A stretch of 64,000 nt of DNA from Charina bottae. Lineage: Eukaryota; Chordata; Lepidosauria; Squamata; Charinaidae. The stretch is taken from NCBI GenBank assembly GCA_023362775.1, contig JALMGJ010000001.1, positions 93,838,501 to 93,902,500 on the forward strand, in the 5' to 3' direction. Position numbers and translations under genes: made by a program. Under the pieces are notes generated by a model. It saw only the letters and a list, made by a program, of their open reading frames with translations, was not told the origin of the DNA and did not search any database. Positions within the stretch are counted from its first letter, which is position 1, and each line of letters begins with the position of its first letter. Below, one piece after another: positions 46,753 through 57,300 of the stretch.

Positions 46753-47570
46753 CCTCCAAATCCATTCCCCCCCAAAAAGGAACCCATTTATTTAATATTT
46801 CCTTCCTACCACTATTCTATATATTCCTAACCACTGTAATAAAAATCAAATTATATTTAAATTTTCTACTTTTCTACTTAATAATACTATAACAATCTTA
46901 ACCCTATTAACCTATAACCAAACACTATTGTCTTATAAATCTTAATAGATCAAACAAACTTTAAAAACAATAGAATACGTCTTAATCCAAATCATTAAAG
47001 AAAAATAGAATCATACAAGCCTTAATATCAATCCACATACATATTCTTCATTTCTTAACCCACCTCAAAATAAACCAGAACATTTACTTTTCTCCATATT
47101 ACACATAAGGCATTTTTCATATAAAAGTCAAACAGCCCAACTGCCCCCCCTACAAAGTCAGATTCCTCAGCTAAAAACCTCCCACAAAAAGGAACTGCTT
47201 TGTTCCCAAAACAATCCTTTAGAAAAACAAGATCAGCAATATCTTGCAAGTCGAACTGTCTTAACTCCTTCAACACCAAAGTATATTCATCTCCTGGCAT
47301 TTCCTCGAAGCCTCTTATCCCGCTGTCAGTAAAAGCATCTTGCTCTTGATTGGACTCTTCTTCTTCCTCCAAAGCATCTTCAACCAGTTGATACATTTTA
47401 AAACTGATATTTTGTGCAATATCCTGAATATCTTGCAGAATAGTTCGGCAGGTATCATGGAGAAGCTGTTTAAAGTCACAACGAAGCTCAGAACAAAACT
47501 CTTGAGAGTATTTCTTTAAGGTTGTCCATGTTTCAGGCAGTAAATTATGGACTTGGATTTTAGAAAGTCA

Positions 47571-48783
47571 CAAAGACTAAGGGTCCAGGTAAATTTGAAA
47601 TAATATTTTAGAATTAATTATAAAGAATCCTTCCTGTGGGAAAATGCTGTTGTTTTCAATTCTTTAAAAAAACATAGTAAGATATGACTTTAAGAATTAG
47701 ACACTAGAAGGAATTAAATATTACAATTAGGGAAGAACACTCAAGCTTGACTTACTAATACAGAATGAAGCAAAATATTTTAACATTGGACATATTGAAG
47801 GATATTTTTGAACAATGGACCCAGAAGTTACTTTTAAGAGTGTCTGCCTCTATAGATACTATGTTTAAAAGATGCTACAGAACAAGTATTACCTGATATG
47901 ATTGAGACTGATTTGAAAGTGGATTTCAAAATGACAGGCTGCAAGAATGACATGGAAAAAGATGTTACACTGGACATAAAAAAGAAACCAGCTGATGTCT
48001 TAATAATTAAAAGGGATACACAAATAATGAACCAAAAGTGACTTGGATAATTTTCCTATACTGTATTGGATTTACAAAAGAGGCTTGTTAAAGCCTTTTT
48101 TAAATTAATAATTTTATTTTCTAATAATAACAAAACAAAACACAAAAAGGAACAAAACACAAAGATATATAATAAAAAAATGTTTTTTATTTTTTCCACT
48201 TATTTTTAAGCACTTATTTTTAAGCTTTTGTTATTTAACTCTTTTTATTAATGTATGTATCTTTGAGGCTTGTTAAAGCTATGAAGAATTTTGTGAGAAG
48301 AGACAGAAAAAATGTAAAGATATCAAGTTCTAGGATATTATTTGAAGGGACTAAAGATCAATATTGTTAGAAGTAAAAGGAAGGAATATAAAGTTGGTTT
48401 ATTTGATCAAGGTTAAAATAGGTATGTTGTTATGTCTGCTAACCCTTAATGGACTTTTGCTGACATCAGGACTGAAATGACAAGGTTTTATGGATTTGTT
48501 TATAGATGATGAAATATGGGAAGAAGATATCATTTGTTGTATTTTAAGAGAAGGTGATAAGTTACTAAAATTGTTTATACTTGTTGTGATGAAGGGGGAA
48601 GTCACTTCTTTATATATTTATTTTCTTTTTATTTGCTACGATCCCCTACCCATCTTTGGATTTTATTTATTATATTGGTTGTATTTTAGATATTTTAAAT
48701 TGTATAGTTTTTAAATTTTAATTGTTGTAACCCGCCCAGAGTCCCTTGCATGGGAGATGGGCGGGGAATAAATTGGAATAAAA

Positions 48784-48814
<31 letters not shown>

Positions 48815-49020
48815 ATACTATATTCTTATTTTTTCTTTCTTTTCTATTTTTCTACTTTTTCTCTTTTTCTGCACCTTTTATTTTTTATTTTTATTCTTTA
48901 TTTTTTTAGTTCATACTAGTTTTTATTGTTGTAAATTGTAATCTTTAATAAAATTACTGTATGTTTCTACAACAAAAGATATGAATGATGGAAAAATGTT
49001 TTAATTATTCTTCCACTTTA
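47571..49020 (+). other. L1-like AT-rich relic region with CR1 3' end
   Basis: The DNA is A/T-rich with many short broken frames. AATGGACCCAGAAGTTACTT and ATGACATGGAAAAAGATG resemble L1 ORF1-type sequence of squamates, but no domain is readable. A CR1-type tail (CCGCCCAGAGTCCCTTGCAT, GAGATGGGCGG, (AAAT)n) lies at 48728-48817. Confidence 0.35.
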
Positions 49021-49030
49021 TATAGCTAAC

Positions 49031-49265
49031 TGTCGTGTGTAGATGCAGAAATAACACGCCGAGGCCAGGAATCTAGTCTCTAGTGTTTATTGCATACCTA
49101 CAAGCAGAAATCCTGCTAAACTAACAGTGCCTGAAGATTCCCAAGTATATCAGCTCAACCTAGGGCGGAGCTTTCTTCTGACGTTTGGGGAAATAGGCTA
49201 GGCTCTCTGAGCTGCGTGCTCGCTTCTTATCCAGTGCCCCGCCCTCCTCTCTGCTTCCCCTGACA
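49031..49265 (-). mobile_element. Solo LTR (235 bp) with 5-bp target duplication
   Basis: The segment begins TGTCG and ends TGACA on the plus strand, with CTAAC directly on both sides (49026-49030 and 49266-49270). On the minus strand it reads TGTCAGGGGAAGC ... ACACGACA, with an AATAAA (GCAATAAACACTAG) about 60 bp before the end. No internal retroviral sequence flanks it, as expected for a solo LTR. Confidence 0.78.
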
Positions 49266-49274
49266 CTAACTGAC

Positions 49275-51050
49275 ATCTCACCCAGACAAGATTGAAGAAT
49301 ATCTGAACAAAACATTACTTACAAAATTGACATATCAACAAAAAGGCCATAATCAACCTATAACTGATGATGGAACTAAAGAGGCAATAAAAACATTGAA
49401 ATTGAATAAAGCTCCAATAAATTCTGGTTAAACCTTTAATTCAGTAATAAAGGAGGTTCAGGTAGATGAAATTCTTTCCTCATAGAAAGAAACCTTTATG
49501 TCTTTGATTTATAAAGAAGGAAATGTCTTGACTTGCTCAGAGTCATATCGATCTATTTCTTTATTGAACATACATTATAAACGTTTATAGCAATATTGGT
49601 TTTTAACTGAAATGATACACCAGGGCTTTCCAAAGTTTTTCCCGCGTCGACACACCAACCGGCGTTGGTGTGTCGCCGCTGGAAAACCCAGAAGTGCCAT
49701 CCTTGCGGCACCGCGCAAAAACCCGGAAGCGCTGCTGCCGCTTTCGGGGTTTTACGTGCTGCAGTTGGTGTGTCGCCGCGGGAAAACCCGGAAGTTTTCT
49801 TATCATTTCTGATTATCATCAGCGCTTCCGGGTTGTGTGGCGACACACCAGACTGTGTGTGGCGACACACTTTTCTGTCGCGACACACAGTTTGGAAAGC
49901 TCTATGATACACTCTGATTAAACTGCATTTGTTCTGAAGAGATACATGAGAGACAACAATATATATTTTGAATGTTATCGACAAGACAAATCAGAAAAAA
50001 AAGTGGCTATGATCTTTCTTGATGCAGAATAAGCTTTTGACAATTTAGAACAGTCTTGTGTGCTTACAATGTTTAAAAATAATTTTTAGACATGGAAATG
50101 CAGAATTTATAAAGAACAAGAAGTCAAGATAATATTAAATGGTTTGGAGAAAATTGGTAGAGATGTTTTATCATTGATATATTACTCCAGTTCTGTTTGC
50201 TAAAATAGTTCATTTTCTAAAAATTGCTAGAAATGTCAAGAGCAGGTTGGATCATTCTTTCATACCTGGTGGCAGTGTTGTAAAGCTCAATGATTTTGGA
50301 AAATTATTTATAGTAGAATTAAATAAAACCTAAACATTGAATTGCCACTGCAATATTTTTATTAAAATTTAGTAAACTATATATTCCCTCCAAGTATACT
50401 GAATTAAGCTTTGTACTTGCTAACTGCTGGAAGGATACCGTACGGCTTTTATTAGAAAGGGTGTTTGCTCTCTTTTATGGAAACTAAATAAATTATGGGA
50501 GTATGATTTGATGTCTAGAATAACTTTGCCTCTTAAAAGTAAATCTCACACAAAATTTAATTCAAATTGGAAACTATTCTTAGACTTCAAGATTTGTGGA
50601 CTTGTGCCACATTCAAAATTTTGATTTCTCTCTTTATAAAGACTATATTTCAATTTCATGGGATTTTTAAATTAGAAAAGCCTTTACTAGTGTGGGTAGA
50701 ATTTAGTTTACCATCTCATTTTGTGATTTATACTGGGCTTACTATGGTTCCTAATATTTGTGCTTTGATTAGAACTTAACTGTGATTTTCAGGCTGTTAA
50801 AATTATATAATATATTCAGTTATTCACAATCAAGTAATGATATATCAGAAAATTATACTCTCGATGACATTTATAAATCTCTTGTTTATTCATTTGTATC
50901 CTACTCTTTGTTTTTATACATTTTCTCTAAAATAGCTAATAAAATATATTAATTGAAAAACAAATGGCTATCTTTAACTTATCTTCATCTCTGAATTACA
51001 TTGTGAAATAAGTCAGAAATTGTTTTTGCACTTTTCAGATCCAGTGGTGG
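49275..51050 (+). pseudogene. L1-type LINE ORF2 relic, interrupted by a hAT
   Basis: The plus-strand frames, broken by stops, read RYMRDNNIYFECYRQDKSEK, then MIFLDAE-AFDNLEQS, the conserved catalytic-region block of L1 reverse transcriptase (near 49950-50060). Upstream segments (KIEEYLNKTLLTKLTYQQKG, LNKAPINSG) fit the region before RT motif 1. The hAT at 49621-49904 splits it. Decay is advanced. Confidence 0.6.
49621..49904 (-). mobile_element. hAT-type non-autonomous transposon, copy 7 (inverted)
   Basis: It starts CAGGGCTTTCCAAAGTTTT and ends AGTTTGGAAAGCTCTA, flanked by a perfect TGATACAC duplication (49613-49620 and 49905-49912). The internal blocks (TTCCCGCG, CCGGAAGC, GACTGTGTGTGGCGACACAC) match copies 3 and 4 in the opposite orientation. 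Confidence 0.88.
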
Positions 51051-52140
51051 TTGACTGAACCACTCTTTCATCTACCATTGGATCCTGAAGATGAACAAAA
51101 GGCTCTGTTTGAAGGACTGCAGTCCAAAGTTTACTGAGTCCTTCAAAACTGAGATTTTTCTTTCACTTCTAGTGTCTAGATTTTTCTTATGGCATTGTTA
51201 GAGCCAAGTTCTACAGGATCAAATTTACTGCCGAATTCCAATCCAGGTTCCCTTGCAAGCAGAAGTGGGGGCAATTTCTTAGACCACAAATGCCACAAGA
51301 GCAAGTGGATGGCTTAACACAGTCAACGAAAGACGCATGAGATGCCAGTTAACATTATTATTCATAAATCTGCTGCGAGCACTGAAGTGGGGTGGGGAAT
51401 TGATATCAGATGCACTTTGGCCTGGACTTATTGTCTCTTTTCAAGGTCAAAGTGATAAAATGCTGTGGCTTTTAGAGAGGGAGACACATTCCTTGGGAAA
51501 ATGATTATCAGTCCACTAGATGCTGTATCTCTGAATTCAGTAAACAGCCTGGTTAAACCTTGTAAATTAAAGTGTAATTTTCCCTTCAGTGAGTAAGAAT
51601 GTATTGTTCTAAATCAAGCTTATTTTAACCATGGTGTATTGAATAAATCATAGTAGCTACGTTCACATAAAATACTAAGCTATAAACTGCAATTTACAAG
51701 TCACAAAGGTTGGGTTCGTATAATTTATTGACCCAAAACCAAACAAGATCTATTATGACTTAACAAGTTGTATGAGTAAGTGCCGTGGCTAATTAGTATT
51801 TTATGCTTTATTTACATACTTTCCAAGGACATAAAGATATGATCCTCTTGGAAATTAAATATATGGTTTACTTCATGCAGTTTACTTCATGTCTCAAATA
51901 TTATATGCATGTTTGCTGAACAATTTTCTGTATAGCACTGAACTCTACACACAGAATAGCTTGAAGTCTCTATTTGGAATGTCAATATTAAAGAGGGGTG
52001 ATGTGAATGTCCTTCAGATTCATAAATAGCAAACAGCTGTATAGGGGGGGAAATCCTAAAATCCATAGCTATGTATTATTGTTATTAAGACCAACCCAAA
52101 TGATGCAAAAGGATATGCAAGTTCTTCAAAGCAATTCATC
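51051..52140. other. Intergenic AT-rich sequence
   Basis: No gene or clear repeat family was recognised. An A/T-rich block near 51620-51800 may belong to an old dispersed repeat. Confidence 0.4.
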
Positions 52141-52151
52141 AAAAAATAGTA

Positions 52152-52497
52152 AGGTAAGGTAAGGTAAGGTTTCCCCTTCCAGCCGTATCCAGCTCTAGGG
52201 GGCGGCGCTCATCTCCGATTCTCGGCCGAGGGAGCCAGCGTTGTCCATAGACGCTTCCGTGGTCATGTGGCCAGCAAGACTAAATGCCAAGGCGCATGGA
52301 ACGCTGTTACCTTACCACCGGAGTGGTACATATTTATCTACTTGCATTTTTACATGCTTTCAAACTGCTAGGTTGGCAGGAGCTGGGCGAGAATGGGAGA
52401 TCACCCCATTACGCAGTGCTTCTGGGTCTCAAACTGCCGACCTGCTCTCCTTTTGTTCGACGGTAGTCTTAACCATTGTGCCACCGCGCTGCCCTAA
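52152..52497 (-). repeat. Sauria-type SINE, divergent, with (AAGGT)n tail
   Basis: The plus strand starts with (AAGGT)n and reads GGGGCGGCGCTCATCTCCG, GGTCATGTGGCCAGCAAGAC, GAACGCTGTTACCTTACCAC, ending with the inverted tRNA head (TTGTGCCACCGCGC). It diverges from the 33029 and 37528 copies, so it belongs to an older subfamily. Confidence 0.8.
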
Positions 52498-52659
52498 AAA
52501 AAAAAAGTAAGGTAATTAAGGTAAGGTTATGTTACAATGAATTACAATTACAAAAATATGTTACAATTAATAGGAGAGTGAAGAAGCAAACAAGCTAAAA
52601 ATGTGAACCAGTTGTTTAAGACCTGGGGTCCACAGTTCAAAGACAGTCATGAAATAGAG

Positions 52660-52861
52660 CAGAGTTTTCCAAACTTTTCATGTTGGTGACACACTTTTTA
52701 GACATGCATCATTTCGCGACACACTCTTACAGCAGGGCACAAGGCAGGCACTAGGACCTGCGCAGAATCACAGCAGGTTTGGAGGCAACAGCAGCCGCGA
52801 CACACCCAGACACTTCAGCCGACACACTAATGTGTCCCGACACACAGTTTGGAAAGCTCTG
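52660..52861 (+). mobile_element. hAT-type non-autonomous transposon, copy 8 (single-unit form)
   Basis: The ends are CAGAGTTTTCCAAACTTTT and AGTTTGGAAAGCTCTG. Its interior is that of copy 5, but with one GGCAGGCACTAGGACCTGCG unit in place of ten. No matching 8-bp flanks were found (AAATAGAG versus TACTAGTA). Confidence 0.78.
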
Positions 52862-53026
52862 TACTAGTATATGGCCCTGGGGGGCAATTTAGCCCCCCCC
52901 CCCATAGTTTTGATATATATTTAGCATGTATAGTTTTATCTGTGTTGTTTTAAACACCTTTATATAGTTTCTATAACACAAGTGTGTGCGCTCTGTTTCA
53001 CTCTAGCAACGTTTCCTGGATGAAAT

Positions 53027-53549
53027 TGTAAGTGTCTTGTTTGTTCGGAGAGGAAAGGGGCCCCACTATAGTCATTTGGGAGGATCCCTCTCTGCTGAAG
53101 GCATGTTTATTACCTTTTGCCTGAATCCTTTGAAATGTAGCGTGTTAATGGGGAAGACAGGAATGTTTCAAGGTCTGCTAACTCTCTTGGAAAGAGACAG
53201 ATAGATAACTGGAACAAAAGAGAAATTGAGGAAGATCAAAGCTGGTCAGTGCTGTCTCTTATCAAAAGAATTACCAAATATTTTTTTTCCTTGCCAATTA
53301 CTCTTCTTCACGTGCCAGCCCAGAAGAGGAGGCAACAATGTCTGTAAAAACTACTTGATTGGTCCCTATGCTAAAAATGTAAATTTCTTTGTTCTCTGTA
53401 ACTATATAATCTGTTGTTAGACTCCATGTTTGTGTGTGTGTGGGTATCACACCCGGCTTTTTTCTTTGGCCAAATAATTAAAGCTGTATTCTTTGAAACC
53501 TCTATTTGAAGTCTCTAATTTGGGCAACATGGGATTTCAGATATTTACA
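53027..53549 (+). mobile_element. Possible solo LTR related to the ERV LTR
   Basis: The segment starts TGTAAGTGTC and ends ATTTACA. It contains ACTATATAATC (about 53400), a TGTGTGTGTGTGGG run and TTTGGCCAAATAATTAAAG, and closes with a short U5-like region. The layout parallels the LTR at 17995-18434, which has TTGGCCAAATAAAT. No target duplication is visible, so the limits are uncertain. Confidence 0.4.
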
Positions 53550-53550
53550 G

Positions 53551-54160
53551 GGAGGCTGGCCATACACTAGGGTGCTGACTGCTCTGTTCTAAGCCTTCAC
53601 TCCCTTCCTTCTCCATGGGAGCAGAGCATATTGCAGCCCATCCTGTGCTTCCTGGTGCACATGTTCAAACAAAAATACACAGATGCCGCACGAGGGGAGA
53701 GCTGAAACACCCACAGGCAATACCTACCTTGATTAGATTGATGCACACATATGCACACAGCAACACACATGCAGCCACCCCAATTAGATCCTCACAGAGC
53801 CACATAGGCAACACTGTTAATTCTTGGGAAGAAAGTGCATGCATATGCGCTCTCTCTCTCTCTCTCCCTCCCTCTCTCTCTCCCTCCCTCTCTCATACAC
53901 ACACATACACACACCACCTTAGTTTGTTATAGAAGAAAATACAGGCGCTTCCTATGGCCCCTGCTGGTAAAGGGGGTGGAAAGAATCCGAGAAGCCCTGT
54001 TCTGCATGCATTCCCTACCTGTTTTATATATTGATTTTCTGACATCAAGTCATTTTTGACTCCTAGCAACCACATAGCTTTCCTCCATGTGTATATAAAA
54101 ACATAAATATAAATATAAATAGCCAATTAGAAGTTTTGTAGAACACAAAAGCTTATACAT

Positions 54161-54195
<35 letters not shown>

Positions 54196-54340
54196 TAATA
54201 ATAATCTAATAACCTAAGACGAATATTCCAGCTATGGATTTTGGATATATTTTTTTCAAATTCATAGAGGCAGTATCTTTATTATGCCTCTATTTCTCCC
54301 TTATGGGTAACATTATGATTTCTGTAGTTTTTTTAAAAAT
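53551..54340. other. Intergenic, with CT and AAT microsatellites
   Basis: (CT)n/(CCCT)n lies at 53850-53893 and (AAT)n at 54160-54206. No gene was seen. Confidence 0.7.
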
Positions 54341-54382
54341 TCAGATTCATGTGACCGCAAGCCTGCGATCATGTGACGCATC
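54341..54382 (+). promoter_or_regulatory. ATRAID: Likely ATRAID proximal promoter / 5' UTR
   Basis: Upstream of the start codon lie GATCATGTGACGC (an E-box resembling the TFEB/CLEAR core) and a YY1-like CATCATGGCTGC that contains the start codon. The CpG content is modest compared with the SLC5A6 island. The transcription start is not determinable. Confidence 0.45.
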
Positions 54383-57300
54383 ATGGCTGCGCCCAACTGG
54401 CCCTGGGTTCCGCAGCTGTTCCTGTATTTGGTGGTCCCCTCAACCGCCGCCCTCCTGGTAGAAACGTTAGAGCAGGTAAGGAGGAAGCCTGTCCTGGGAA
54501 CTCCAGTGGGGGGAGAGATATATGGGAGGGGTCTTTCTTAGTCTCCGTCTGCCTTCTCCTTGCAGGTCTGCGGCTGTTGTGCGGGGCCCATGCGAAACGA
54601 GTCCGCAGTAGCCGTTTTCTGCGGTTCCCGGGTGGGCACGGTACGGCGAGGCCGCTGCTGCTTAGAGGTGGACCGGAATATTGTTTTGGGGTGAGTCGAC
54701 TCGAGCTGACATGACCAATTTCTAGCCTTTCTAGTTTCTAGCTCCTGCCCGCCTGGGGTTATCCAAGTTTTGAGATCAAACGCCATTCGCAACAAAACAC
54801 CCCGGAAATGTAACGCGCGGACGTTGTTGTTTATTCGTTCAGTCGCTTGCGACTCTTCGTGACTTCATGGACCAGTCCACGCCAGAGCTTCCTGTCGGCC
54901 GTCGCCACCCCCAGCTCCCCAAGGTTGACTCTGTCACCTCCAGAATATCATCCATCCATCTTGCCCTTGGTCGGCCCCTCTTCCTTTTGCCTTCCACTTT
55001 CCCTAGCATCAGCATCTTCTCCAGTGTATCCTGTCTCTCATTATGTGGCCAAAGTACTTCAGTTTTGCCTTTAATATCATTCCCTCAAGTGAGCAGTCTG
55101 GCTTTATTTCCTGGAGTATGGACTGGTTTGATCTTCTTGCAGTCCAAGGCACTCTCAGAATTTTCCTCCAACACCACAGTTCAAAAGCATCTATCTTCCT
55201 TCACTCAGCCTTCCTTATGGTCCAGCTCTCACAGCCATAGGTTACTACAGGGAATAATACAAGGAATAACACGCGGACGGCTCAGGCTTTTTTCCGCTTT
55301 CGCTTATCGGGAAAATAATTCAGCGCCTGACATAAGGCTTTTCTTTTCTTTTCCAGCGGTAGTGAGGAGAGAACAGTGCCATAGCTAGATATTGTTTAGG
55401 TGGGAGAAAATATGACAGCATTGTAAAAATTCCCCCAGGAGGTAAGGGGTGTGAAATAGAAGGCAGGTCCTCCCGTTCTATGGAAAATGCTGCCTTAGGT
55501 GTATTTGCCTTTTACAGTTCTGGCGTTACTTTTAAATGGGCACCTAGATTTAATTTAACTTTAAAGTGATTTTAATGAGGGTTAAGTTGATGGGATTTTA
55601 ATTGTTTTATGCTAAGGTTTACCGCATACCATATTGAGTCTTGTGAATGGGTGGTATAAAGCTGCTGTAAAGTAAATACACTTTGGTTATTGGGAGTTCT
55701 AAATATATGGTTACTGAATTGATATGCTAATATTATCTTGCCTGAATTGCTGGGCACCTTATTATACATGATCCCTAGGAGAGTAATCTGAAAAATATTA
55801 ATTAGAACAAAATCGGTGTACTATTATAACCTAAATGATAATTTCCACATTCTCTTAGTATTGGCTGTGCTGACAAGGCTAATGTGAGTTGAAGTTAAAT
55901 GTTAAGTACTGTACCCCTGCTTTATCATTTCAATTTCCCAGGCTGATTTATTCAATTATAATCATTTATTATGGTATGAATTAGCTTTATGATACAGTAT
56001 CATCCTGGAATATTTTTTCTCGAACATCATTTGTTGGATGAAAGTTAGGAGATTAGCTTTGAACTCTGGTGAAGGATAAAACTTGGGCGTAGCTGCCATG
56101 AGGGGGAAAAAAGCATTGTGGTATTTCACCCTTTATTCTTGGAGAAGCTCCTGTACTCAGCAGCCAACCTTTATGAGCCTCTAGAAGATTTGATGGGTCA
56201 CCCATTATCTGGATTTGCGCAGCATGTTGAAATGGGTTGGGTTGTTGGATTCAGCATGTTTATTTTTCTTTCTTTGTTCCATTTTAATAAATAACTATAC
56301 CAAAAGAATAAATTAAAAATGTTGTGGGAGTCCATCAATTGTTTCAGCAAGTTGTGTCAACCAAGGCTTCGCATTAGGAGATATTAATGTGCTTTATTAG
56401 CTTGACATAATGTATTATATGAACACAGCAATTACGTTTTCTTAACCCAGGTTAAGTGTGTTGCATGAACGCAGTCAGCAAGTGTAATTGACTGCTGCAC
56501 CTGTTCAAAAAGCCCAACAGAAGTATAACATTCCATAACTGAGGTTTGTAATAAGCCCTATCTAGCTATTGTGAAACATTTCTTCCATCACTCCCAATAT
56601 AAAAATAACATTACCCAGTCTTTTCCAGTAGAATTAAGATACCTATTTATCCCTCTTCATCTGTAGGTTGGATTATGTGGGAGGTTGTGCGGATCCAGAA
56701 TTGGCCTTTATAGCCACTTACGGATCCACTGTTAAAATTTTACCTTTGGAAGACAATCTTACTCGGCTACGAGTGATCGCCAATGATTGATTGATGATTG
56801 ATTATCCCTCTTCATCTGTAGGTTGGATTATGGGAACTGTTCATTGCATCAGCTCCCCTCCAGCTTCCAGGAAGTGAGCACAGCTTTCGTCATGTAAGTC
56901 CATTCCATTACCCTCAAGTTCATAATTCCCCATACAAGACATAGAACTGAAAAGTGTTTTTGATAGTATAGATCTTTGGGGTTCTTTCTACATGCTGGAC
57001 GCTGAGGCTGGGGGAGACAAAAGACAGCTTATGGGTTCTTGCCTCCCTCTCTGGAACACCAGCAGTAATTGTGTTCCAGCCTCTGAATGTGTTTGTGCTC
57101 AGATACTTGGAAATGGTTTATATGTGAGGCCTTGATATATTCAGGCATTACATGTGTCTTATAAACAGCCATAGAATGTGTGTTTCTTTTTGTATGAGCG
57201 GCTGTTGGAGGGTGTTTGAATTCTATATTCAGACGTTTGAATTGTACATGTAATATCTGTCTTCGAGCTGCAAGGAAAGAAAGCCTCAACATGAGGTACA

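Larger units (their letters stand above)
44790..47570 (-). mobile_element. AT-rich retroelement remnant, split by a BovB and microsatellites
   Basis: On the minus strand an open frame runs from about 47565 to a stop near 47055. It includes FKQLLHDTCRTILQDIQDIA and an acidic EDALEEEEESNQEQD segment. It is followed by an A/T-rich 3' region that continues beyond the BovB insertion to about 44790, ending in A-rich sequence. The layout (terminal ORF, long A/T-rich 3' UTR, A-tail) suggests a non-LTR retroelement, perhaps L1-like. I do not recognise the protein with confidence. Confidence 0.45.
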
